Source of the DNA: Karstenula rhodostoma CBS 690.94
Lineage: Eukaryota; Ascomycota; Dothideomycetes; Pleosporales; Didymosphaeriaceae
Assembly (NCBI GenBank): GCA_010093485.1
Contig: MU001507.1
Location: forward strand, 880,844 to 944,843
Reading direction: 5' to 3'
DNA length: 64,000 bases
A program made the position numbers and the translations under genes. Shown piece after piece: positions 33,718 through 44,087 of this stretch. Position 1 is the stretch's first letter; each line of letters opens with the position of its first letter. The notes below the pieces were generated by a model that saw nothing but the letters and a program-made list of their open reading frames with translations, had not been told where the DNA came from and made no database searches.

Positions 33718-35655
33718 ATGGTCCGCATCACCACCTGGAACGTGAACGGCATCCGCAACCCGTTCGGATACCAGCCATGGCGCGACAGGCGCACCTTCGA
33801 TTACATGTTCGACCTTCTCGAGGCCGACATTGTCGTCATGCAAGAGCTGAAGATACAGCGAAAAGACCTGGGCGATGACATGGTGCTGGTCCCCGGCTGG
33901 GATTGCTACTTCAGCTTGCCCAAACACAAAAAAGGTGACAGCGTCTTCCATACCACTATATGTGCCGAGCTGACTTCCCTCCCAGGTTACTCTGGCGTCG
34001 CCATTTACACGCGCAATGCAGTGTGTGCCCCCATCCGCGCCGAAGAAGGCCTTCTCGGTGTCCTGTGTCCCCCCGGCTCTTCGACACCCTACCGAGACCA
34101 GCCCGAAGACGCCGCCATCGGTGGCTACCCTACGCCCGTACAGGTTGCTTCACTGGGTGTTGATCCCGCCGCCCTCGACGCCGAAGGTCGCTGCGTCGTG
34201 CTCGAGTTCCCTGCCTTCGTCATCTTTGGCGTCTACAGCCCGGCCAACAGCAACGGCCTCCGCGATGACTTCCGCTATGGCTTCCTTACCGCCCTCGACA
34301 CGCGCATTCGCAATCTCAAGAAGATGGGAAAGAGGGTGATCCTCACAGGAGACCTGAATGTGTCACGGGAGGAAATAGACACGGCCAAGGCAGAGGAGAG
34401 CATGCGCTCCGAAGGCATCACAAGGGAGGACTACATGAATACCCCGAACAGGCGCGTCTTCAACCAGCTCCTCGAACACGGCAGGGTCCCGGGAGCTCGT
34501 GATGAGGGCAGAGAAGAACCAGTGCTTTGGGATCTTTGTCGCGAAATGCACCCCGAGCGTGAGGGCATGTTCACGCACTGGGAACAGAAGATCAATGCTC
34601 GACCCGGCAACTTTGGCTCGCGTATTGACTACGTGCTCTGCAGCATCGAAATGAAGGACTGGTTCCATGATGCGAACATACAAGAGGGTCTGATGGGATC
34701 GGATCATTGTCCTGTATACGCATCTACCAAGGACATCGTAGAACATGAAGGAGAACAGGTGCACATGGTCGACCTCATGAACGCGCCGGGAATCTTCAAG
34801 TCTGGTGTGAGACTGAGGGAGTATAGTCCTGCTCAGGACTTGCGCCCTCTCTCTGGCCGCCTTCTGCCCGAATTCGATAAACGGCGCAGCATCAAGGATA
34901 TGTTCAGCAAGGCTCGCGCGCCTTCCAAGGCTCCACCGCTACCGCCACACACCCCTCCCGATCTACAAGTAGGTTCTACCGGTCAATTGAACCCCGCCGT
35001 TGTCCCCGGTGCGCCGCCCACAGTCAATGGCTCCGCTGCCAACCAGAAGTTGCCGCTCAACGCGCCTGAGAAACGCCGCGCCTCGGACGCCCCGCCTGCG
35101 AGCTCTGCCAAAAAGAGCAAGACCAACGCGGCTGCTTCTTCTCAGACCCGATCATTCTCTGGCAAAGGGCAACAATCACTTCGAGGCTTCTTTGCCCCTA
35201 AAGCCTCTCCTGCGAAACCCAAGCTTGAAGACTCCCCGAGCGAATATGCGCTTGACAAGAAGCATTCGCAAGACACGCCCACAAGCTCAGAAGAAGCTGG
35301 ACCTCTCTCCTCATTGCCGCCGCCTGCCACTCCGCCGTCTGTCCGAGACCCTGAAGCCTCGAAAGAGTCATGGGTCAAGCTCTTCTCCAAGAAGCCGCCC
35401 CCGCGGTGCGAAAGCCACGATGAGCCCTGCAAGAGCTTCATAACGAAGAAGCCGGGTGTCAACTGCGGGAGGCAGTTCTGGACGTGCTCACGGTGAGTAT
35501 CCTTCTTCCATCGTCTTCCCGCATGCTGTTGCAGTACACTGACTTTGTTACCCAGACCGTTAGGGCCTTCCGGACAAAAAGAGAACGGGACGCAGTGGCG
35601 GTGCGGTACATTCATATGGTCGAGCGATTGGAATGCGCCCAGTCCGCAGAAGTAA
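33718..35655 (+). CDS. apn2: AP endonuclease 2 (Apn2) with GRF zinc finger
   Basis: Three exons (33718..33934, 33986..35492, 35556..35655) give 607 aa. The exonuclease III/AP endonuclease fold carries all key motifs: ITTWNVNGIRN, VVMQELKIQ (catalytic Glu), GDLNVSREEID (Asp and Asn) and the final GSDHCPV (Asp-His). A disordered linker contains a probable PCNA-binding box, GKGQQSLRGFFAPKA (QxxLxxFF). The C-terminal GRF-type zinc finger reads RCESHDEPC...VNCGRQFWTCSR..., completed by the last exon with QWRCGTFIW. It cleaves DNA at abasic sites in nuclear base excision repair. Intron 1 is 51 nt without an in-frame stop, so reading through it would insert 17 residues between HKKG and YSGVAIY; the family lacks these. 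It sits 284 bases from the divergent COX13. Confidence 0.96.
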
Positions 35656-36752
35656 CAGCGCAATAGCAGCCATCGCTGGCTTCTTGGGTACGGCGGGCCA
35701 GGGTACGATCTTGGAGGTTCTAGATAGCGAGTTAGCATGATACCAATGGCATCCTCTCCACGTAGACCTGCTGGAGTCAGTTCTCTCCCACAGCTTCACG
35801 CGTCTGCCTCTTCTACATGTCATCTTCGTGCAATGTGTAACAACACCAAGGTCGCGATAAGTATATGCACCTCCACACCACGGTCATCACGCTGCAGAAG
35901 AGACAAAGTTTGGGGCTTTTTTTTTGTATTTTTCCTATAGACTATTTGTGTGACTAACTATACATGCAGTGATTGTGTGTGTGATAAAACCATTAAACGC
36001 CATGTCAAACCCAAGCAAACCAATTCCTTTCCTTTCCTTGCATGTCGCAAGCCTTGACCGTCTTTGCAGTCGGTCGGCCAGTCGCATATGCAACCAAGAC
36101 CATGACCATGACCACGACGATATCCACCGCAAAGAAAAGAACAATAACCATGCTTTGTATGCAAGGCCATTCATGCCCTCCATATTCCCATCCGATTCGC
36201 CATCCATGAGTATTATTCTGGAAACCCAGCGCAAGAGCAAGAGCAAGAGCAAGAACAAGAAACCGAGAAACCGAGAAACCGAGAAAGAAAGAAAGAAATT
36301 GTTGAAAGCCAGGCTTGTCCGTATCCGCCGGTCCAGTTGAACCAGAGAGCCGAGTTATCCAAAAGCTCTGCTGTCCAGGGTTGGTTGTTCGGCTCACCCC
36401 GAAACCCATGGATTGCAGAGAGGAACAAGGCAGCGCAGGGTGTGCACGTTGGTACATGGTGGGGATTTTGGAGTGCTGGTGAGGTCGAAGGGGTGTCGTG
36501 AGGTGTCGGGGGTATCATGATGTTGGTGGAGGTATAATTCGATTCATGAGAACCATGTACGTCGTACAGTAATCCAGAAGGGACGTGTCGCCATGTGAGG
36601 AAAAACCGTGAGAGCCGATGTAATGAACGAAAGGTGCATCGTGCAAGATGCAAAACGATAGTTGAAGTCGGACAGTGTGACACCAAACAGACACTGTGGT
36701 ATGATCAGAAAGATCACTGACCACAGAACGCTCGGAGACTAAGGTGTAGTCT
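35656..36752. other. Intergenic between APN2 and MAT1-2-1 (convergent)
   Basis: 1.1 kb. Holds a T9 run (about 35917-35925), AT-rich sequence and a compound simple repeat at 36231-36298. One edge of the mating-type idiomorph is expected in or near this stretch. No gene is supported. Confidence 0.6.
36231..36298. repeat. Compound simple repeat: (GCAAGA)n, (AAACCGAG)n, (GAAA)n
   Basis: Three adjacent tandem tracts read directly: about four to five hexamers, three octamers, then GAAA units. It lies between APN2 and MAT1-2-1 and is likely to vary in length between isolates. Confidence 0.9.
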
Positions 36753-37859
36753 CTAGAACATGTCTGTCGTGAAGGCCGGCAAGGTAGCGCTCGCGTCTGC
36801 TCCATATCGGAATGCGCAGTCGTCGTCGCCGAAGACCAGATAATCAAAGTCAAAACTGGAACCAAATTCGAAGTCGAGCAGATCCTGCCTAACCATCTCG
36901 TCATTGTGGAATGACAGTCCTTGCTGCGACGATGCATTGTCGGCCTCGATCGGTTGACCTGCAACACCAAACAGGCTGTCGTTGATGTTGGACGACATGT
37001 CGTCAGAGGCAGTCCTAAAATCCTCGTTCGGTGGGAGCGGCATTGCTGAGACAACTGACGAAGAGGGCAAGTGAATCTCGCCTTGCCCGGTAATGTTTGC
37101 TGGGGCAGTCGCAGCCATAGCAGCTTGTGCAGCCTTTCGGGATTGGCGCTTCTTCTTCTCACCGGGCTTGCGAGGGGTGTACTTGTAGTCCGGATACATG
37201 CGCTGGTGCTCTTCTTTCGCGTCTTTGGCCCGCACTCGCCACTCGTCTTTCTCGGCTGGGGAAAGGTTCTTCCAACCCTCGGAACAGAGAGTCGCTGTCA
37301 AGAGTTAGCATTCCTGCGACGAGAGTAGTGGACTGGTTGAAGAGCAGGAGCTAGAAAATTACTTACATATCTGTTGGACTGTCAGGTGTGGGAATTGATC
37401 CTTCAGCTGCTTGTGCCTCGTGTCGCGATATAGCATCCAGCAGTTCATTGGGCGAGGAGGGCCTTTTCGGATACTGGAAGCGGTGTGGCTGGTCGTTGCA
37501 GGTTGCTCGGTGGAGGTAGAAGTGAACGATGAAGGTTCCAAGCTCAGTGGAAAAGCGGGAGCACGCATGTCTTGCTCAGGCGCGAATCGGACAACCGTGT
37601 GGAGACCGTCACTGCCGGTATAGACAGCAACGTTGCGACCAAGCTCAAAGCCGAGCTGGTAAGCGAAGTAGGTCGCAGCCATCTCGCTGCCAAAGCGCGT
37701 TTCGACGTTGCCAGGGAGCTCAATGGGCTCGCCAGATGGTAGCAGGTCTTTGCAATACTCGAGGTTGTTGCCGAAGCTTGTGATAGCGGCCTCTTGAACG
37801 GGCGTGAGGTGAGAGAATTGCATGCTGCCGGAAACGGGAGAGTGCACGAGTGGGTTCAT
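36753..37859 (-). CDS. MAT1-2-1: Mating-type protein MAT1-2-1 (HMG box)
   Basis: Two exons (37367..37859, 36753..37294) give 344 aa. The MATA-type HMG box spans about residues 135-215: RPMNCWMLYRDTRHKQLKDQ, FPHLTVQQISTLCSEGWKNL, then PAEKDEWRVRAKDAKEEH and QRMYPDYKYTPRKPGEKKKR. The intron interrupts a serine codon inside the box (ATA T|CG), the conserved intron position of MAT1-2-1 genes. It is the master transcription factor of the MAT1-2 mating type, acting in the nucleus on pheromone, receptor and fertilisation genes. Two upstream in-frame ATG-like starts exist; MNPLVHSP is chosen as the first ATG after a pyrimidine-rich leader. The tail is acidic with phenylalanines, a possible activation domain. 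This window is therefore a MAT1-2 haplotype, or one half of a homothallic locus. Confidence 0.96.
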
Positions 37860-39159
37860 CGTTGTGAGCGAGAGGGAGATTGGATAGTAGAGGTGTGTTC
37901 GCAGAAAGCTTTGCAAAGAGATCGAGAGTGAGGCGAGTGAAGTAGATAAAGTAGATGAAGCAGAAGAGAGTTTGAAGTGAGCGCGCTGCTTTTTGAGGGG
38001 AGGCAGGTGCGCTAAGAGCTTGCGCTAGACTGGAATCAGTGGCATTCACCTCGGGCCTGTGCACTCACCGTTGCCTAAACTTCTCTCACTCACCTGCACA
38101 GCCTCGTCGGGTGCGGCCAAACGGCCAGAGAAACTCTGATTACTGGCCGCTCGTTATCACCTTCACGGAACTTTGGTTCAGTGCGCATCGCGCACGCTGC
38201 ACGCGGGGTTTTTGTGGATGACGCCTTTCACCTGGCTGTGATCGGGGCTTAATTCTTGATTTGAAGCAGTGACAAGCTTAGGGGTCGCTTTTGCATATGC
38301 CGCTTGGGCTTCGGTATTGTTTCAAAGGAGCTGTTTGAATTTAAACCAGAATAAATACGTATTGGAAGCGAGCGTCTTACGAGAAGGGAGCTCAAATACA
38401 AAACTGGTGGCGAGCCAGGGTCCAGAAAGTCTCCTTACAGGGTTTGGAGGTCGTAGAAGGTGCGGTGCTCGCTCCGCATGCGCTGTTAGTGACCGTCAGC
38501 ATTGACTTCAGTGCGTCGAGGTTGTTATCATACAGCTCGAAACACGTCAAGAAGCGGAGGAAGTTTATCAGGAGCGGAAATGCCAATGTTCTTTAGCAAT
38601 ATGCGGCACGGCTGAAAGAAAATACCCTCCCCACCCAGAGACGTACAGGGACCCCTCGGGGCTATCTTCTTTGTCTCACCCAAAAGGGAAACAAAGAAAC
38701 TTTCAATGGTGGCGCCACGCCACGTGACAGAAAGTACGAGCAACTCGTTATTTACGGTGACAGAAGTGAGATTGATACATGCTACGACAAAAGTACAGCC
38801 TTCAGAGCATTGCACGAACCCTTCTGCTAGAATGGACCCCCGACGCAAATATTCGCAAAAGTATACATCAAGCCAGGTGATCGTCCACCGCACAATCCGC
38901 TTCGTCTACAGAAAATATCGAAAGTAACATTCGTTGGTTTTTGGTAAAACCTTTGCAAACGAAGTTTGGCTCCTTCGTCTGTACAAAGCCGTCCGCTGAA
39001 GCACCAGTTGGCTTGAGCACCCACACTTGTTCGAGCCAGTGACGTGTAGACACCTTGCAGTGTAAACCAGTAGCCCGGCAAGTGAAAGCGCACGATAGCA
39101 AGGTCGCGATTCGAGGCACTGAATCCAACTCGAACTTCGCTAGCTAAGGAGCGTACATT
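37860..39159. other. Mating-type idiomorph spacer
   Basis: 1.3 kb between MAT1-2-1 and the next minus-strand gene. The first 120 bases are pyrimidine-rich on the coding strand, as expected for the MAT1-2-1 promoter. A 121-codon frame at 38528-38893 and smaller ones lack splice support or recognisable content. No MAT1-1 alpha-box remnant was recognised. Confidence 0.6.
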
Positions 39160-40541
39160 TCAGTGTATGCAGCACGGTCGACCCTCGACTGTAAAGTTCG
39201 ATTTTGTATAGCTTCGGGAGACCCGAAACTCAACATAGGGAACTTCCCATTATCATCAGGGTGGTGATAGACACCTTTGCCCTTGTAGACTCCTGTCAAA
39301 TGTCAGTATAAAACAAAGGAGCCTTTGATGCAACTTCACTTACCAGCCAACTCATTCACACGTTCTAGACCAGGTTTAGGGTCTTGAAAGCCCGGGTCGA
39401 TTAGTCCAGGGTGCTGACGAGGCGTTCGAGGTAACTTAGGATCAGGATACATCTTATTCAATTAGTAGTAGCCTCGCGATAGTAATTGGTACTTACAGGA
39501 TGTAACGAGACCTGGCGACCGTCAATAGCGGTATATGTTGAAACGCGATCAAGTTTCCGAGACTGCTTATCGTGAGAAAAATTTAAAAGCGAGATAACAG
39601 GTTGCGGTACCTTCTGATCAAACTCGGCTAGTGCACTTGCCTCTGTGTGTGTGCTCGACTCCTCCTATGTTTATGAGATCGAGTCTCTCAAAAGTTATAC
39701 AGAAATCTCACCTTAGCAACCTGCGCCGTGAGCTCTCTGAGCCTTTCGGTATGACTGTCGACAAGTGCTAGCCCACCACGGGGTATGTGTGCTTCGAATG
39801 CGGTGTGGTCTACGGGTGTTCGAGTTGCGATCGAATACACTCTCTTGGACTTGGGCACAAAAAAACCTGGAGAGTCTTTGTATAGGAATTGTTGCCATGG
39901 ATGAAGACCCGATACACCGTCATTTGAGCGGTTCTCACTCATATAGTCCGTGCCAAGGATGTTGAAGGTCGGAACGATCCTTACAGGAGCAATCAAAACT
40001 AATATGAGTTGGTACAATCCAACGCTGTCTCGTACGAACTCTACTGAGTGTCCACAAAACGGCATGTCGCTTATCCAGTGATAATGAGGTAGGACTGTGG
40101 CTTCTTGCAGCTTATCCAGTAGATGAAACCATACGCTCTGCATAGCGGCCGTATCGAATGCGAGGAAGTCGGCAAAGTAATCGCAGAGATCGCTAGCGCA
40201 TTTCCAGAAGGCTTCGAGAAATTCCGGGTCGCACTTTTTCATGTGGAAGACTTGCCAGGTGAGTATGTCATCGTTGCCTCGGGTAACCCATCAGACTACT
40301 TACCTGGATTAGGATCATCTCCATTGTCCGTACGAAGCAGGCCGCGGCCGGGATGATGGGCCAGATCCTTGATGTTGCAGTACACGGTCTCGAAGTCCAG
40401 CTCATTGTCCCCATCGATGTACCTGACAGTGATTGGCGGGTTCTCTTCGAAGTCTGAGACCAGTATGGGCGGCGTAACGGGCTTCATCAGGTACTCGATC
40501 TGCGCTCGTAGGTCCGGCGGAAGGGGAATTGGTGGATCCAT
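39160..40541 (-). CDS. MAT-adjacent gene of unknown function (five exons)
   Basis: Five exons (40304..40541, 39712..40250, 39497..39664, 39344..39452, 39160..39293) give 395 aa, in frame across four introns with proper donors (GTAAGT, GTGAGA, GTAAGT, GTAAGT) and branch points (CTACTAATT, ATACTGACA). The protein starts MDPPIPLPPDLRAQIEYLMK, has an aromatic-rich middle (FHLLDKLQEATVLPHYHW, SDMPFCGHSVEFVRD, SGLHPWQQFLYKDSPGFFVP) and ends FRVSRSYTKSNFTVEG followed by RPCCIH. No signal peptide, clear membrane helix, HMG box or alpha box was seen. It sits directly beside MAT1-2-1 in the same orientation. Companion genes of unknown function (for example MAT1-1-10/MAT1-2-12 in Mycosphaerellales and MAT1-2-5 in Botryosphaeriales) are known at such loci. 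Whether this is one of them cannot be decided here. Confidence 0.8.
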
Positions 40542-40845
40542 GGCTAGAGACGCCGGTCAAGTTTGCCAGACAATCTTCCGACCCGAAGACGATTGTCGAG
40601 CTCTGAGGCCTTAAAACCAAACAACTTGAGAGGGATTGGTGCGCACCCTCGCGGCAAGATTGGCCAAGAAACAAAGTTGAAAAGAAGAGCTGACTCCAGA
40701 AGGGAGCCAAGTCAGTTGGGGCGGGCGAAGATCTAATCTGAGCTCGAGCTCCAAACAGGAAGGCGCGGACGCCAAGACAAACACGCAGTCAACGCAACCA
40801 GGCAGCGAAACGCTAAGCGAGCAAACAACGTTAATTCTTTTACGG
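40542..40845. other. Short intergenic region, MAT-adjacent gene to ATG29
   Basis: 304 bases: promoter of the MAT-adjacent gene and 3' end of ATG29. Nothing else seen. Confidence 0.5.
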
Positions 40846-42507
40846 CTACAGATAACGCGACCTTAGCTGGCTCAGGGTGCTCATGCGGCCGTGCTGGATG
40901 TTACTAAGCAGCGCTTCCTCGAGGGCGGACTGGCTGATGCTTGTGTCTATACAAACGAAGTCAGTTCCTGTTGAAGCAAGTTGTACGGGGTGAATCTGAT
41001 GGCAAATGCGGAAGCACAATTGACAAGCAGACACGGTAAGCAGAAACAGCCTTTGACTCTCCTTGTGCAAAGAACGACGTGTACGTACCATCAATATCAC
41101 TGAAGCTGCTTCCCATACTCGGAGTACCTTCACTGCCCTCCTTCCGTGATCTAGTTCCTATTCTCCTCGGACTAAGCTGCGCCATGACTGCCCGATGATT
41201 ACCACTTGAAGGGTCGGGACCTCGAACATCTGGATTTGTGGTCTCGCTGACGGAACTGGTCACCGATGAGCTGGTCTCAGGTCCAGGTGCTGGTGGTGCG
41301 GCGTTCCTGTCAGTATTCGTCAGGCGGTTGTTGCGGCGCATGCTAGATATCGTCTCTTCTCGTTGAGCGGGTGCGGAGTTATCACGATCTCTCTCTCTTA
41401 TAGCACCTATAGGCCTTGCTGGCTCGCTCGGACGCGCGAATGGATATTCTGTGCTAGCATCTTGGGAATGATCATCGGGTTCCTCCACATCTTCATCGTA
41501 TGTGAGTAGCTCTTTGGGAGGCTGTGCCCGCTGGAATCGAGGGGGTCTTTTGAACAGCTGGCTACGGGTGATGAAATTGTCGCGACCGGAGTTTGAGAGA
41601 GACGAGCTACTGGAGGAAGACGCAGGGTCAGTAGGCGAGCTATCTCCAGATACTCGCGCGGGGTCCTGTGGCATAGCCTGGCCTGCCCCGAGATGGCTTG
41701 TCTTTGGGGTATCCTCTTTCTGTCGGGGTCGAAAGCTTGAATTGCGGACCGAAGCGTGTTGGCCAAAGGCTTTCGACTGTGTAATGGTGTTGGTGGAGGG
41801 AGTACGTGACAATGACGGTTTAGACCCTGGAGTAACTACAGAACATCAGCAGGCTGGTACACTTGACATGGAAAGAGAGATCCCCACCGGAAGTACTCGC
41901 ATCCTCTCTGGCTGCTTGGTCGTCTTTTTGTCGCAAAGTAAGCACAGATGTAGGTCTAGAAGCTAATGAGAAGGTTAGAAAAGTCTTACAAACGAGTGTT
42001 CGCGTTACCTCCTGCAAGACCACTTCCAGGCCTGTTCGTCGCCGCACTCGATCTAGCTTGAGTGCTGTCTATGCTAGACAAGGCTGGCGCGGTCTGCCCG
42101 CCCACCTTCTTCATTTGAGCGCGCACATGGTCTAGATGTCGCTCGTACAACCATGCTGCTTGTTGTAATAGAAAGGTAGGAGGTACGCTGAATTGGGTGG
42201 CTCTGCCTACATTAGATGTGATAACGCGATTAGTTGAACAGCATACAGCTTGACCCCTGCGTCCAATTAGTACATCCAGCTTGCCTTCGTAATCGAGCCA
42301 CTTACAGTCTAAATCTTTCGTCTTTGCAGATTTGGAAACGATACTCCAGAGTTCACGATCCTTTGTTGCATCCCAAGTAGCCTAAGTCAATGTAAGCGGA
42401 CTTGTGCGGCGTAGCCTGCTAAGAGGAGAACTCGCCTGTTGCGGATCGACAAAATCTCCACGCTCAAAAGGCAGACGAATCAACGCAGTGAACTGAATAC
42501 CCGACAT
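40846..42507 (-). CDS. atg29: Autophagy protein Atg29
   Basis: Seven exons (42436..42507, 42306..42381, 42247..42256, 42009..42202, 41888..41962, 41089..41835, 40846..40946) give 424 aa. The N-terminal Atg29 domain reads MSGIQFTALIRLPFERGDFV, then DPQQATWDATKDRELWSIVS, KSAKTKDLDWVKLATQFSVP, PTFLLQQAAWLYERHLDHVR and AQMKKVGG, matching the family start to finish. Two unusual joins are needed: a GC donor (CAG|GCGAGT) in intron 1, and a 10-nt third exon encoding only W-V-K-L. Both restore the conserved W-xx-LA-x-QFSV motif. The rest is a disordered serine-rich tail. Atg29 works with Atg17 and Atg31 as scaffold of the autophagosome-forming site. Fungal Atg29 proteins are often this long, unlike the short yeast one. 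Confidence 0.93.
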
Positions 42508-42787
42508 TATCTACGATGATCAGGCGTACCCAGAGCATTACAAGGACGGATCAAGGACGTTGAGGTATGAGCGGACGTTGGAAGGCAGGCGCTAGCCAAG
42601 CCGCTATTCCCACATCCCCGGTCGTCGGGAACTTTGCGTGCACGTGATAGTCTACATTTGGACACATGGATATCTGACAAAAGCCAGGCTTGGTTTTAGT
42701 CTCGGAACTTCCGCTCTCGAGCCTTGCGTGCCAGCTCTTGAAACGGAGATTCCCGAACGTCAATAGTATGTACGCCCCTCAAGGCGC

Positions 42788-43842
42788 CTATGCCTTCTTA
42801 CCCGTCAACATTTCGCATGCCTCCTTGTACTTCTGTGCCGTCTGCTCGACAATGTCGGCTGGGACAGTAACTCCTTCCTTGCCCTTGAGCCCGTTTGAGG
42901 TCAGCCAGTCGCGCAGGAACTGTTTATCGAAACTAGGTTGCGCCTTGCCGAGGTGCGCTTCCCAGGTGTTCCTCGGCCAGAACCTGCTGCTGTCCGGGGT
43001 CAAGACCTCGTCTACCAGCACAACCGCATTCCCGTTGGCCCTATCCAAGCCAAACTCGAATTTCGTGTCGGCAAGGATGATCCCAACCTCTTCAGCACGA
43101 GCAGCCGCAACCAGGTAGATTTCGAGACTCAGCCTTTCCACGTCTGCGGCGACCTTCTCGTCGCTGATAAGAGCCCTGGCTCGCTGCGGACTGATGTTCT
43201 CGTCTTTCGCGCCGGCTTCTGCCTTTGTGCTCGGGGTCCACAATGGGGTAGGCAGCTTCTGCCCCTCAACAAGGCCGTTTGGTAGGTTGATGCCGTGAAC
43301 GGTGCCAGACTTCTTGTACTCAGACCATGCAGAGCCGGTGATGTAGCCGCGGACAATTGACTCAATTGGAACAATTTCCAGACGCTTGACCTGCATGCTC
43401 CGGGGCTCAAGTGCCTCGTAAAGTGGTCGTTCGAGCGACTCAAGAGCTTTGGGCAGAGAACGTGAAATGAAATGTGTCTGAAGCGTCGGAATGTGGTCCT
43501 TGAGATATTGAAACCAGTAGACACTGGAACTGTTAACCATTGTCGGCATTCGTCGTATCCATCGTGTACCTCATTTGTGTGAGTAGCGCGCCTTTGCCAG
43601 GGATGCCCTAAAGTACATCAGTACGAGATCAATTTTACTCTAGCTTGGCTGGTAAGCCACATTGAGCCTTGGAGTGTCAATTGGCTTACATTTTCCATAA
43701 CGACATCGTATGCGGAGATTCTGTCGCTCGCAATGAAGAGGAGCGTCTGCTCGTCTACAGCGAAGAGATCGCGAACTTTGCCAGAGGCGACTTTCGGCAG
43801 TGAGCCGCGAATGTCGACCTCAACCACAGTCGAAGAAGCCAT
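42788..43842 (-). CDS. ade1: SAICAR synthetase (Ade1)
   Basis: Three exons (43690..43842, 43570..43607, 42788..43529) give 310 aa, the usual size. Motifs: [50 protein letters not shown] at the N-terminus (substrate and ATP binding; quoted across three exons in pieces: [12 protein letters not shown]-type [18 protein letters not shown]), then [24 protein letters not shown] and the [11 protein letters not shown] catalytic region with [15 protein letters not shown]. The enzyme joins CAIR and aspartate using ATP in de novo purine synthesis, in the cytosol. Loss gives red adenine auxotrophs in yeast-like fungi upstream-blocked strains vary. Intron positions restore ENGIPGKG and MSSSVYW. Confidence 0.95.
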
Positions 43843-44087
43843 GTCGAGTGATGCTGCGTCTTAGGGAAATTGCATGCACAATTGCCGTATTGAGGTTGAG
43901 TCAGTGGAAGAGGGGCTTGGTGCAGATTCGTGACCGAACTAGCGGGGTAGTTTCCGTGGCTTGTGCACTTGAGCTGCAGGGCGCCAGGGCTTGAGAGCTT
44001 GTGACAAGTGTGCGAGTGTTGGTGCATGTGCAGATATTTGATTGATTGATTGATTTCCGCTCCAAAATGGGGTATATATGCGCGCTT

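Noticed and set aside
38528..38893. 121-codon minus-strand frame between MAT1-2-1 and the next gene, considered as an extra MAT gene or MAT1-1 remnant
   Set aside because: No alpha-box or HMG sequence, no splice continuation, and composition like the non-coding surroundings.
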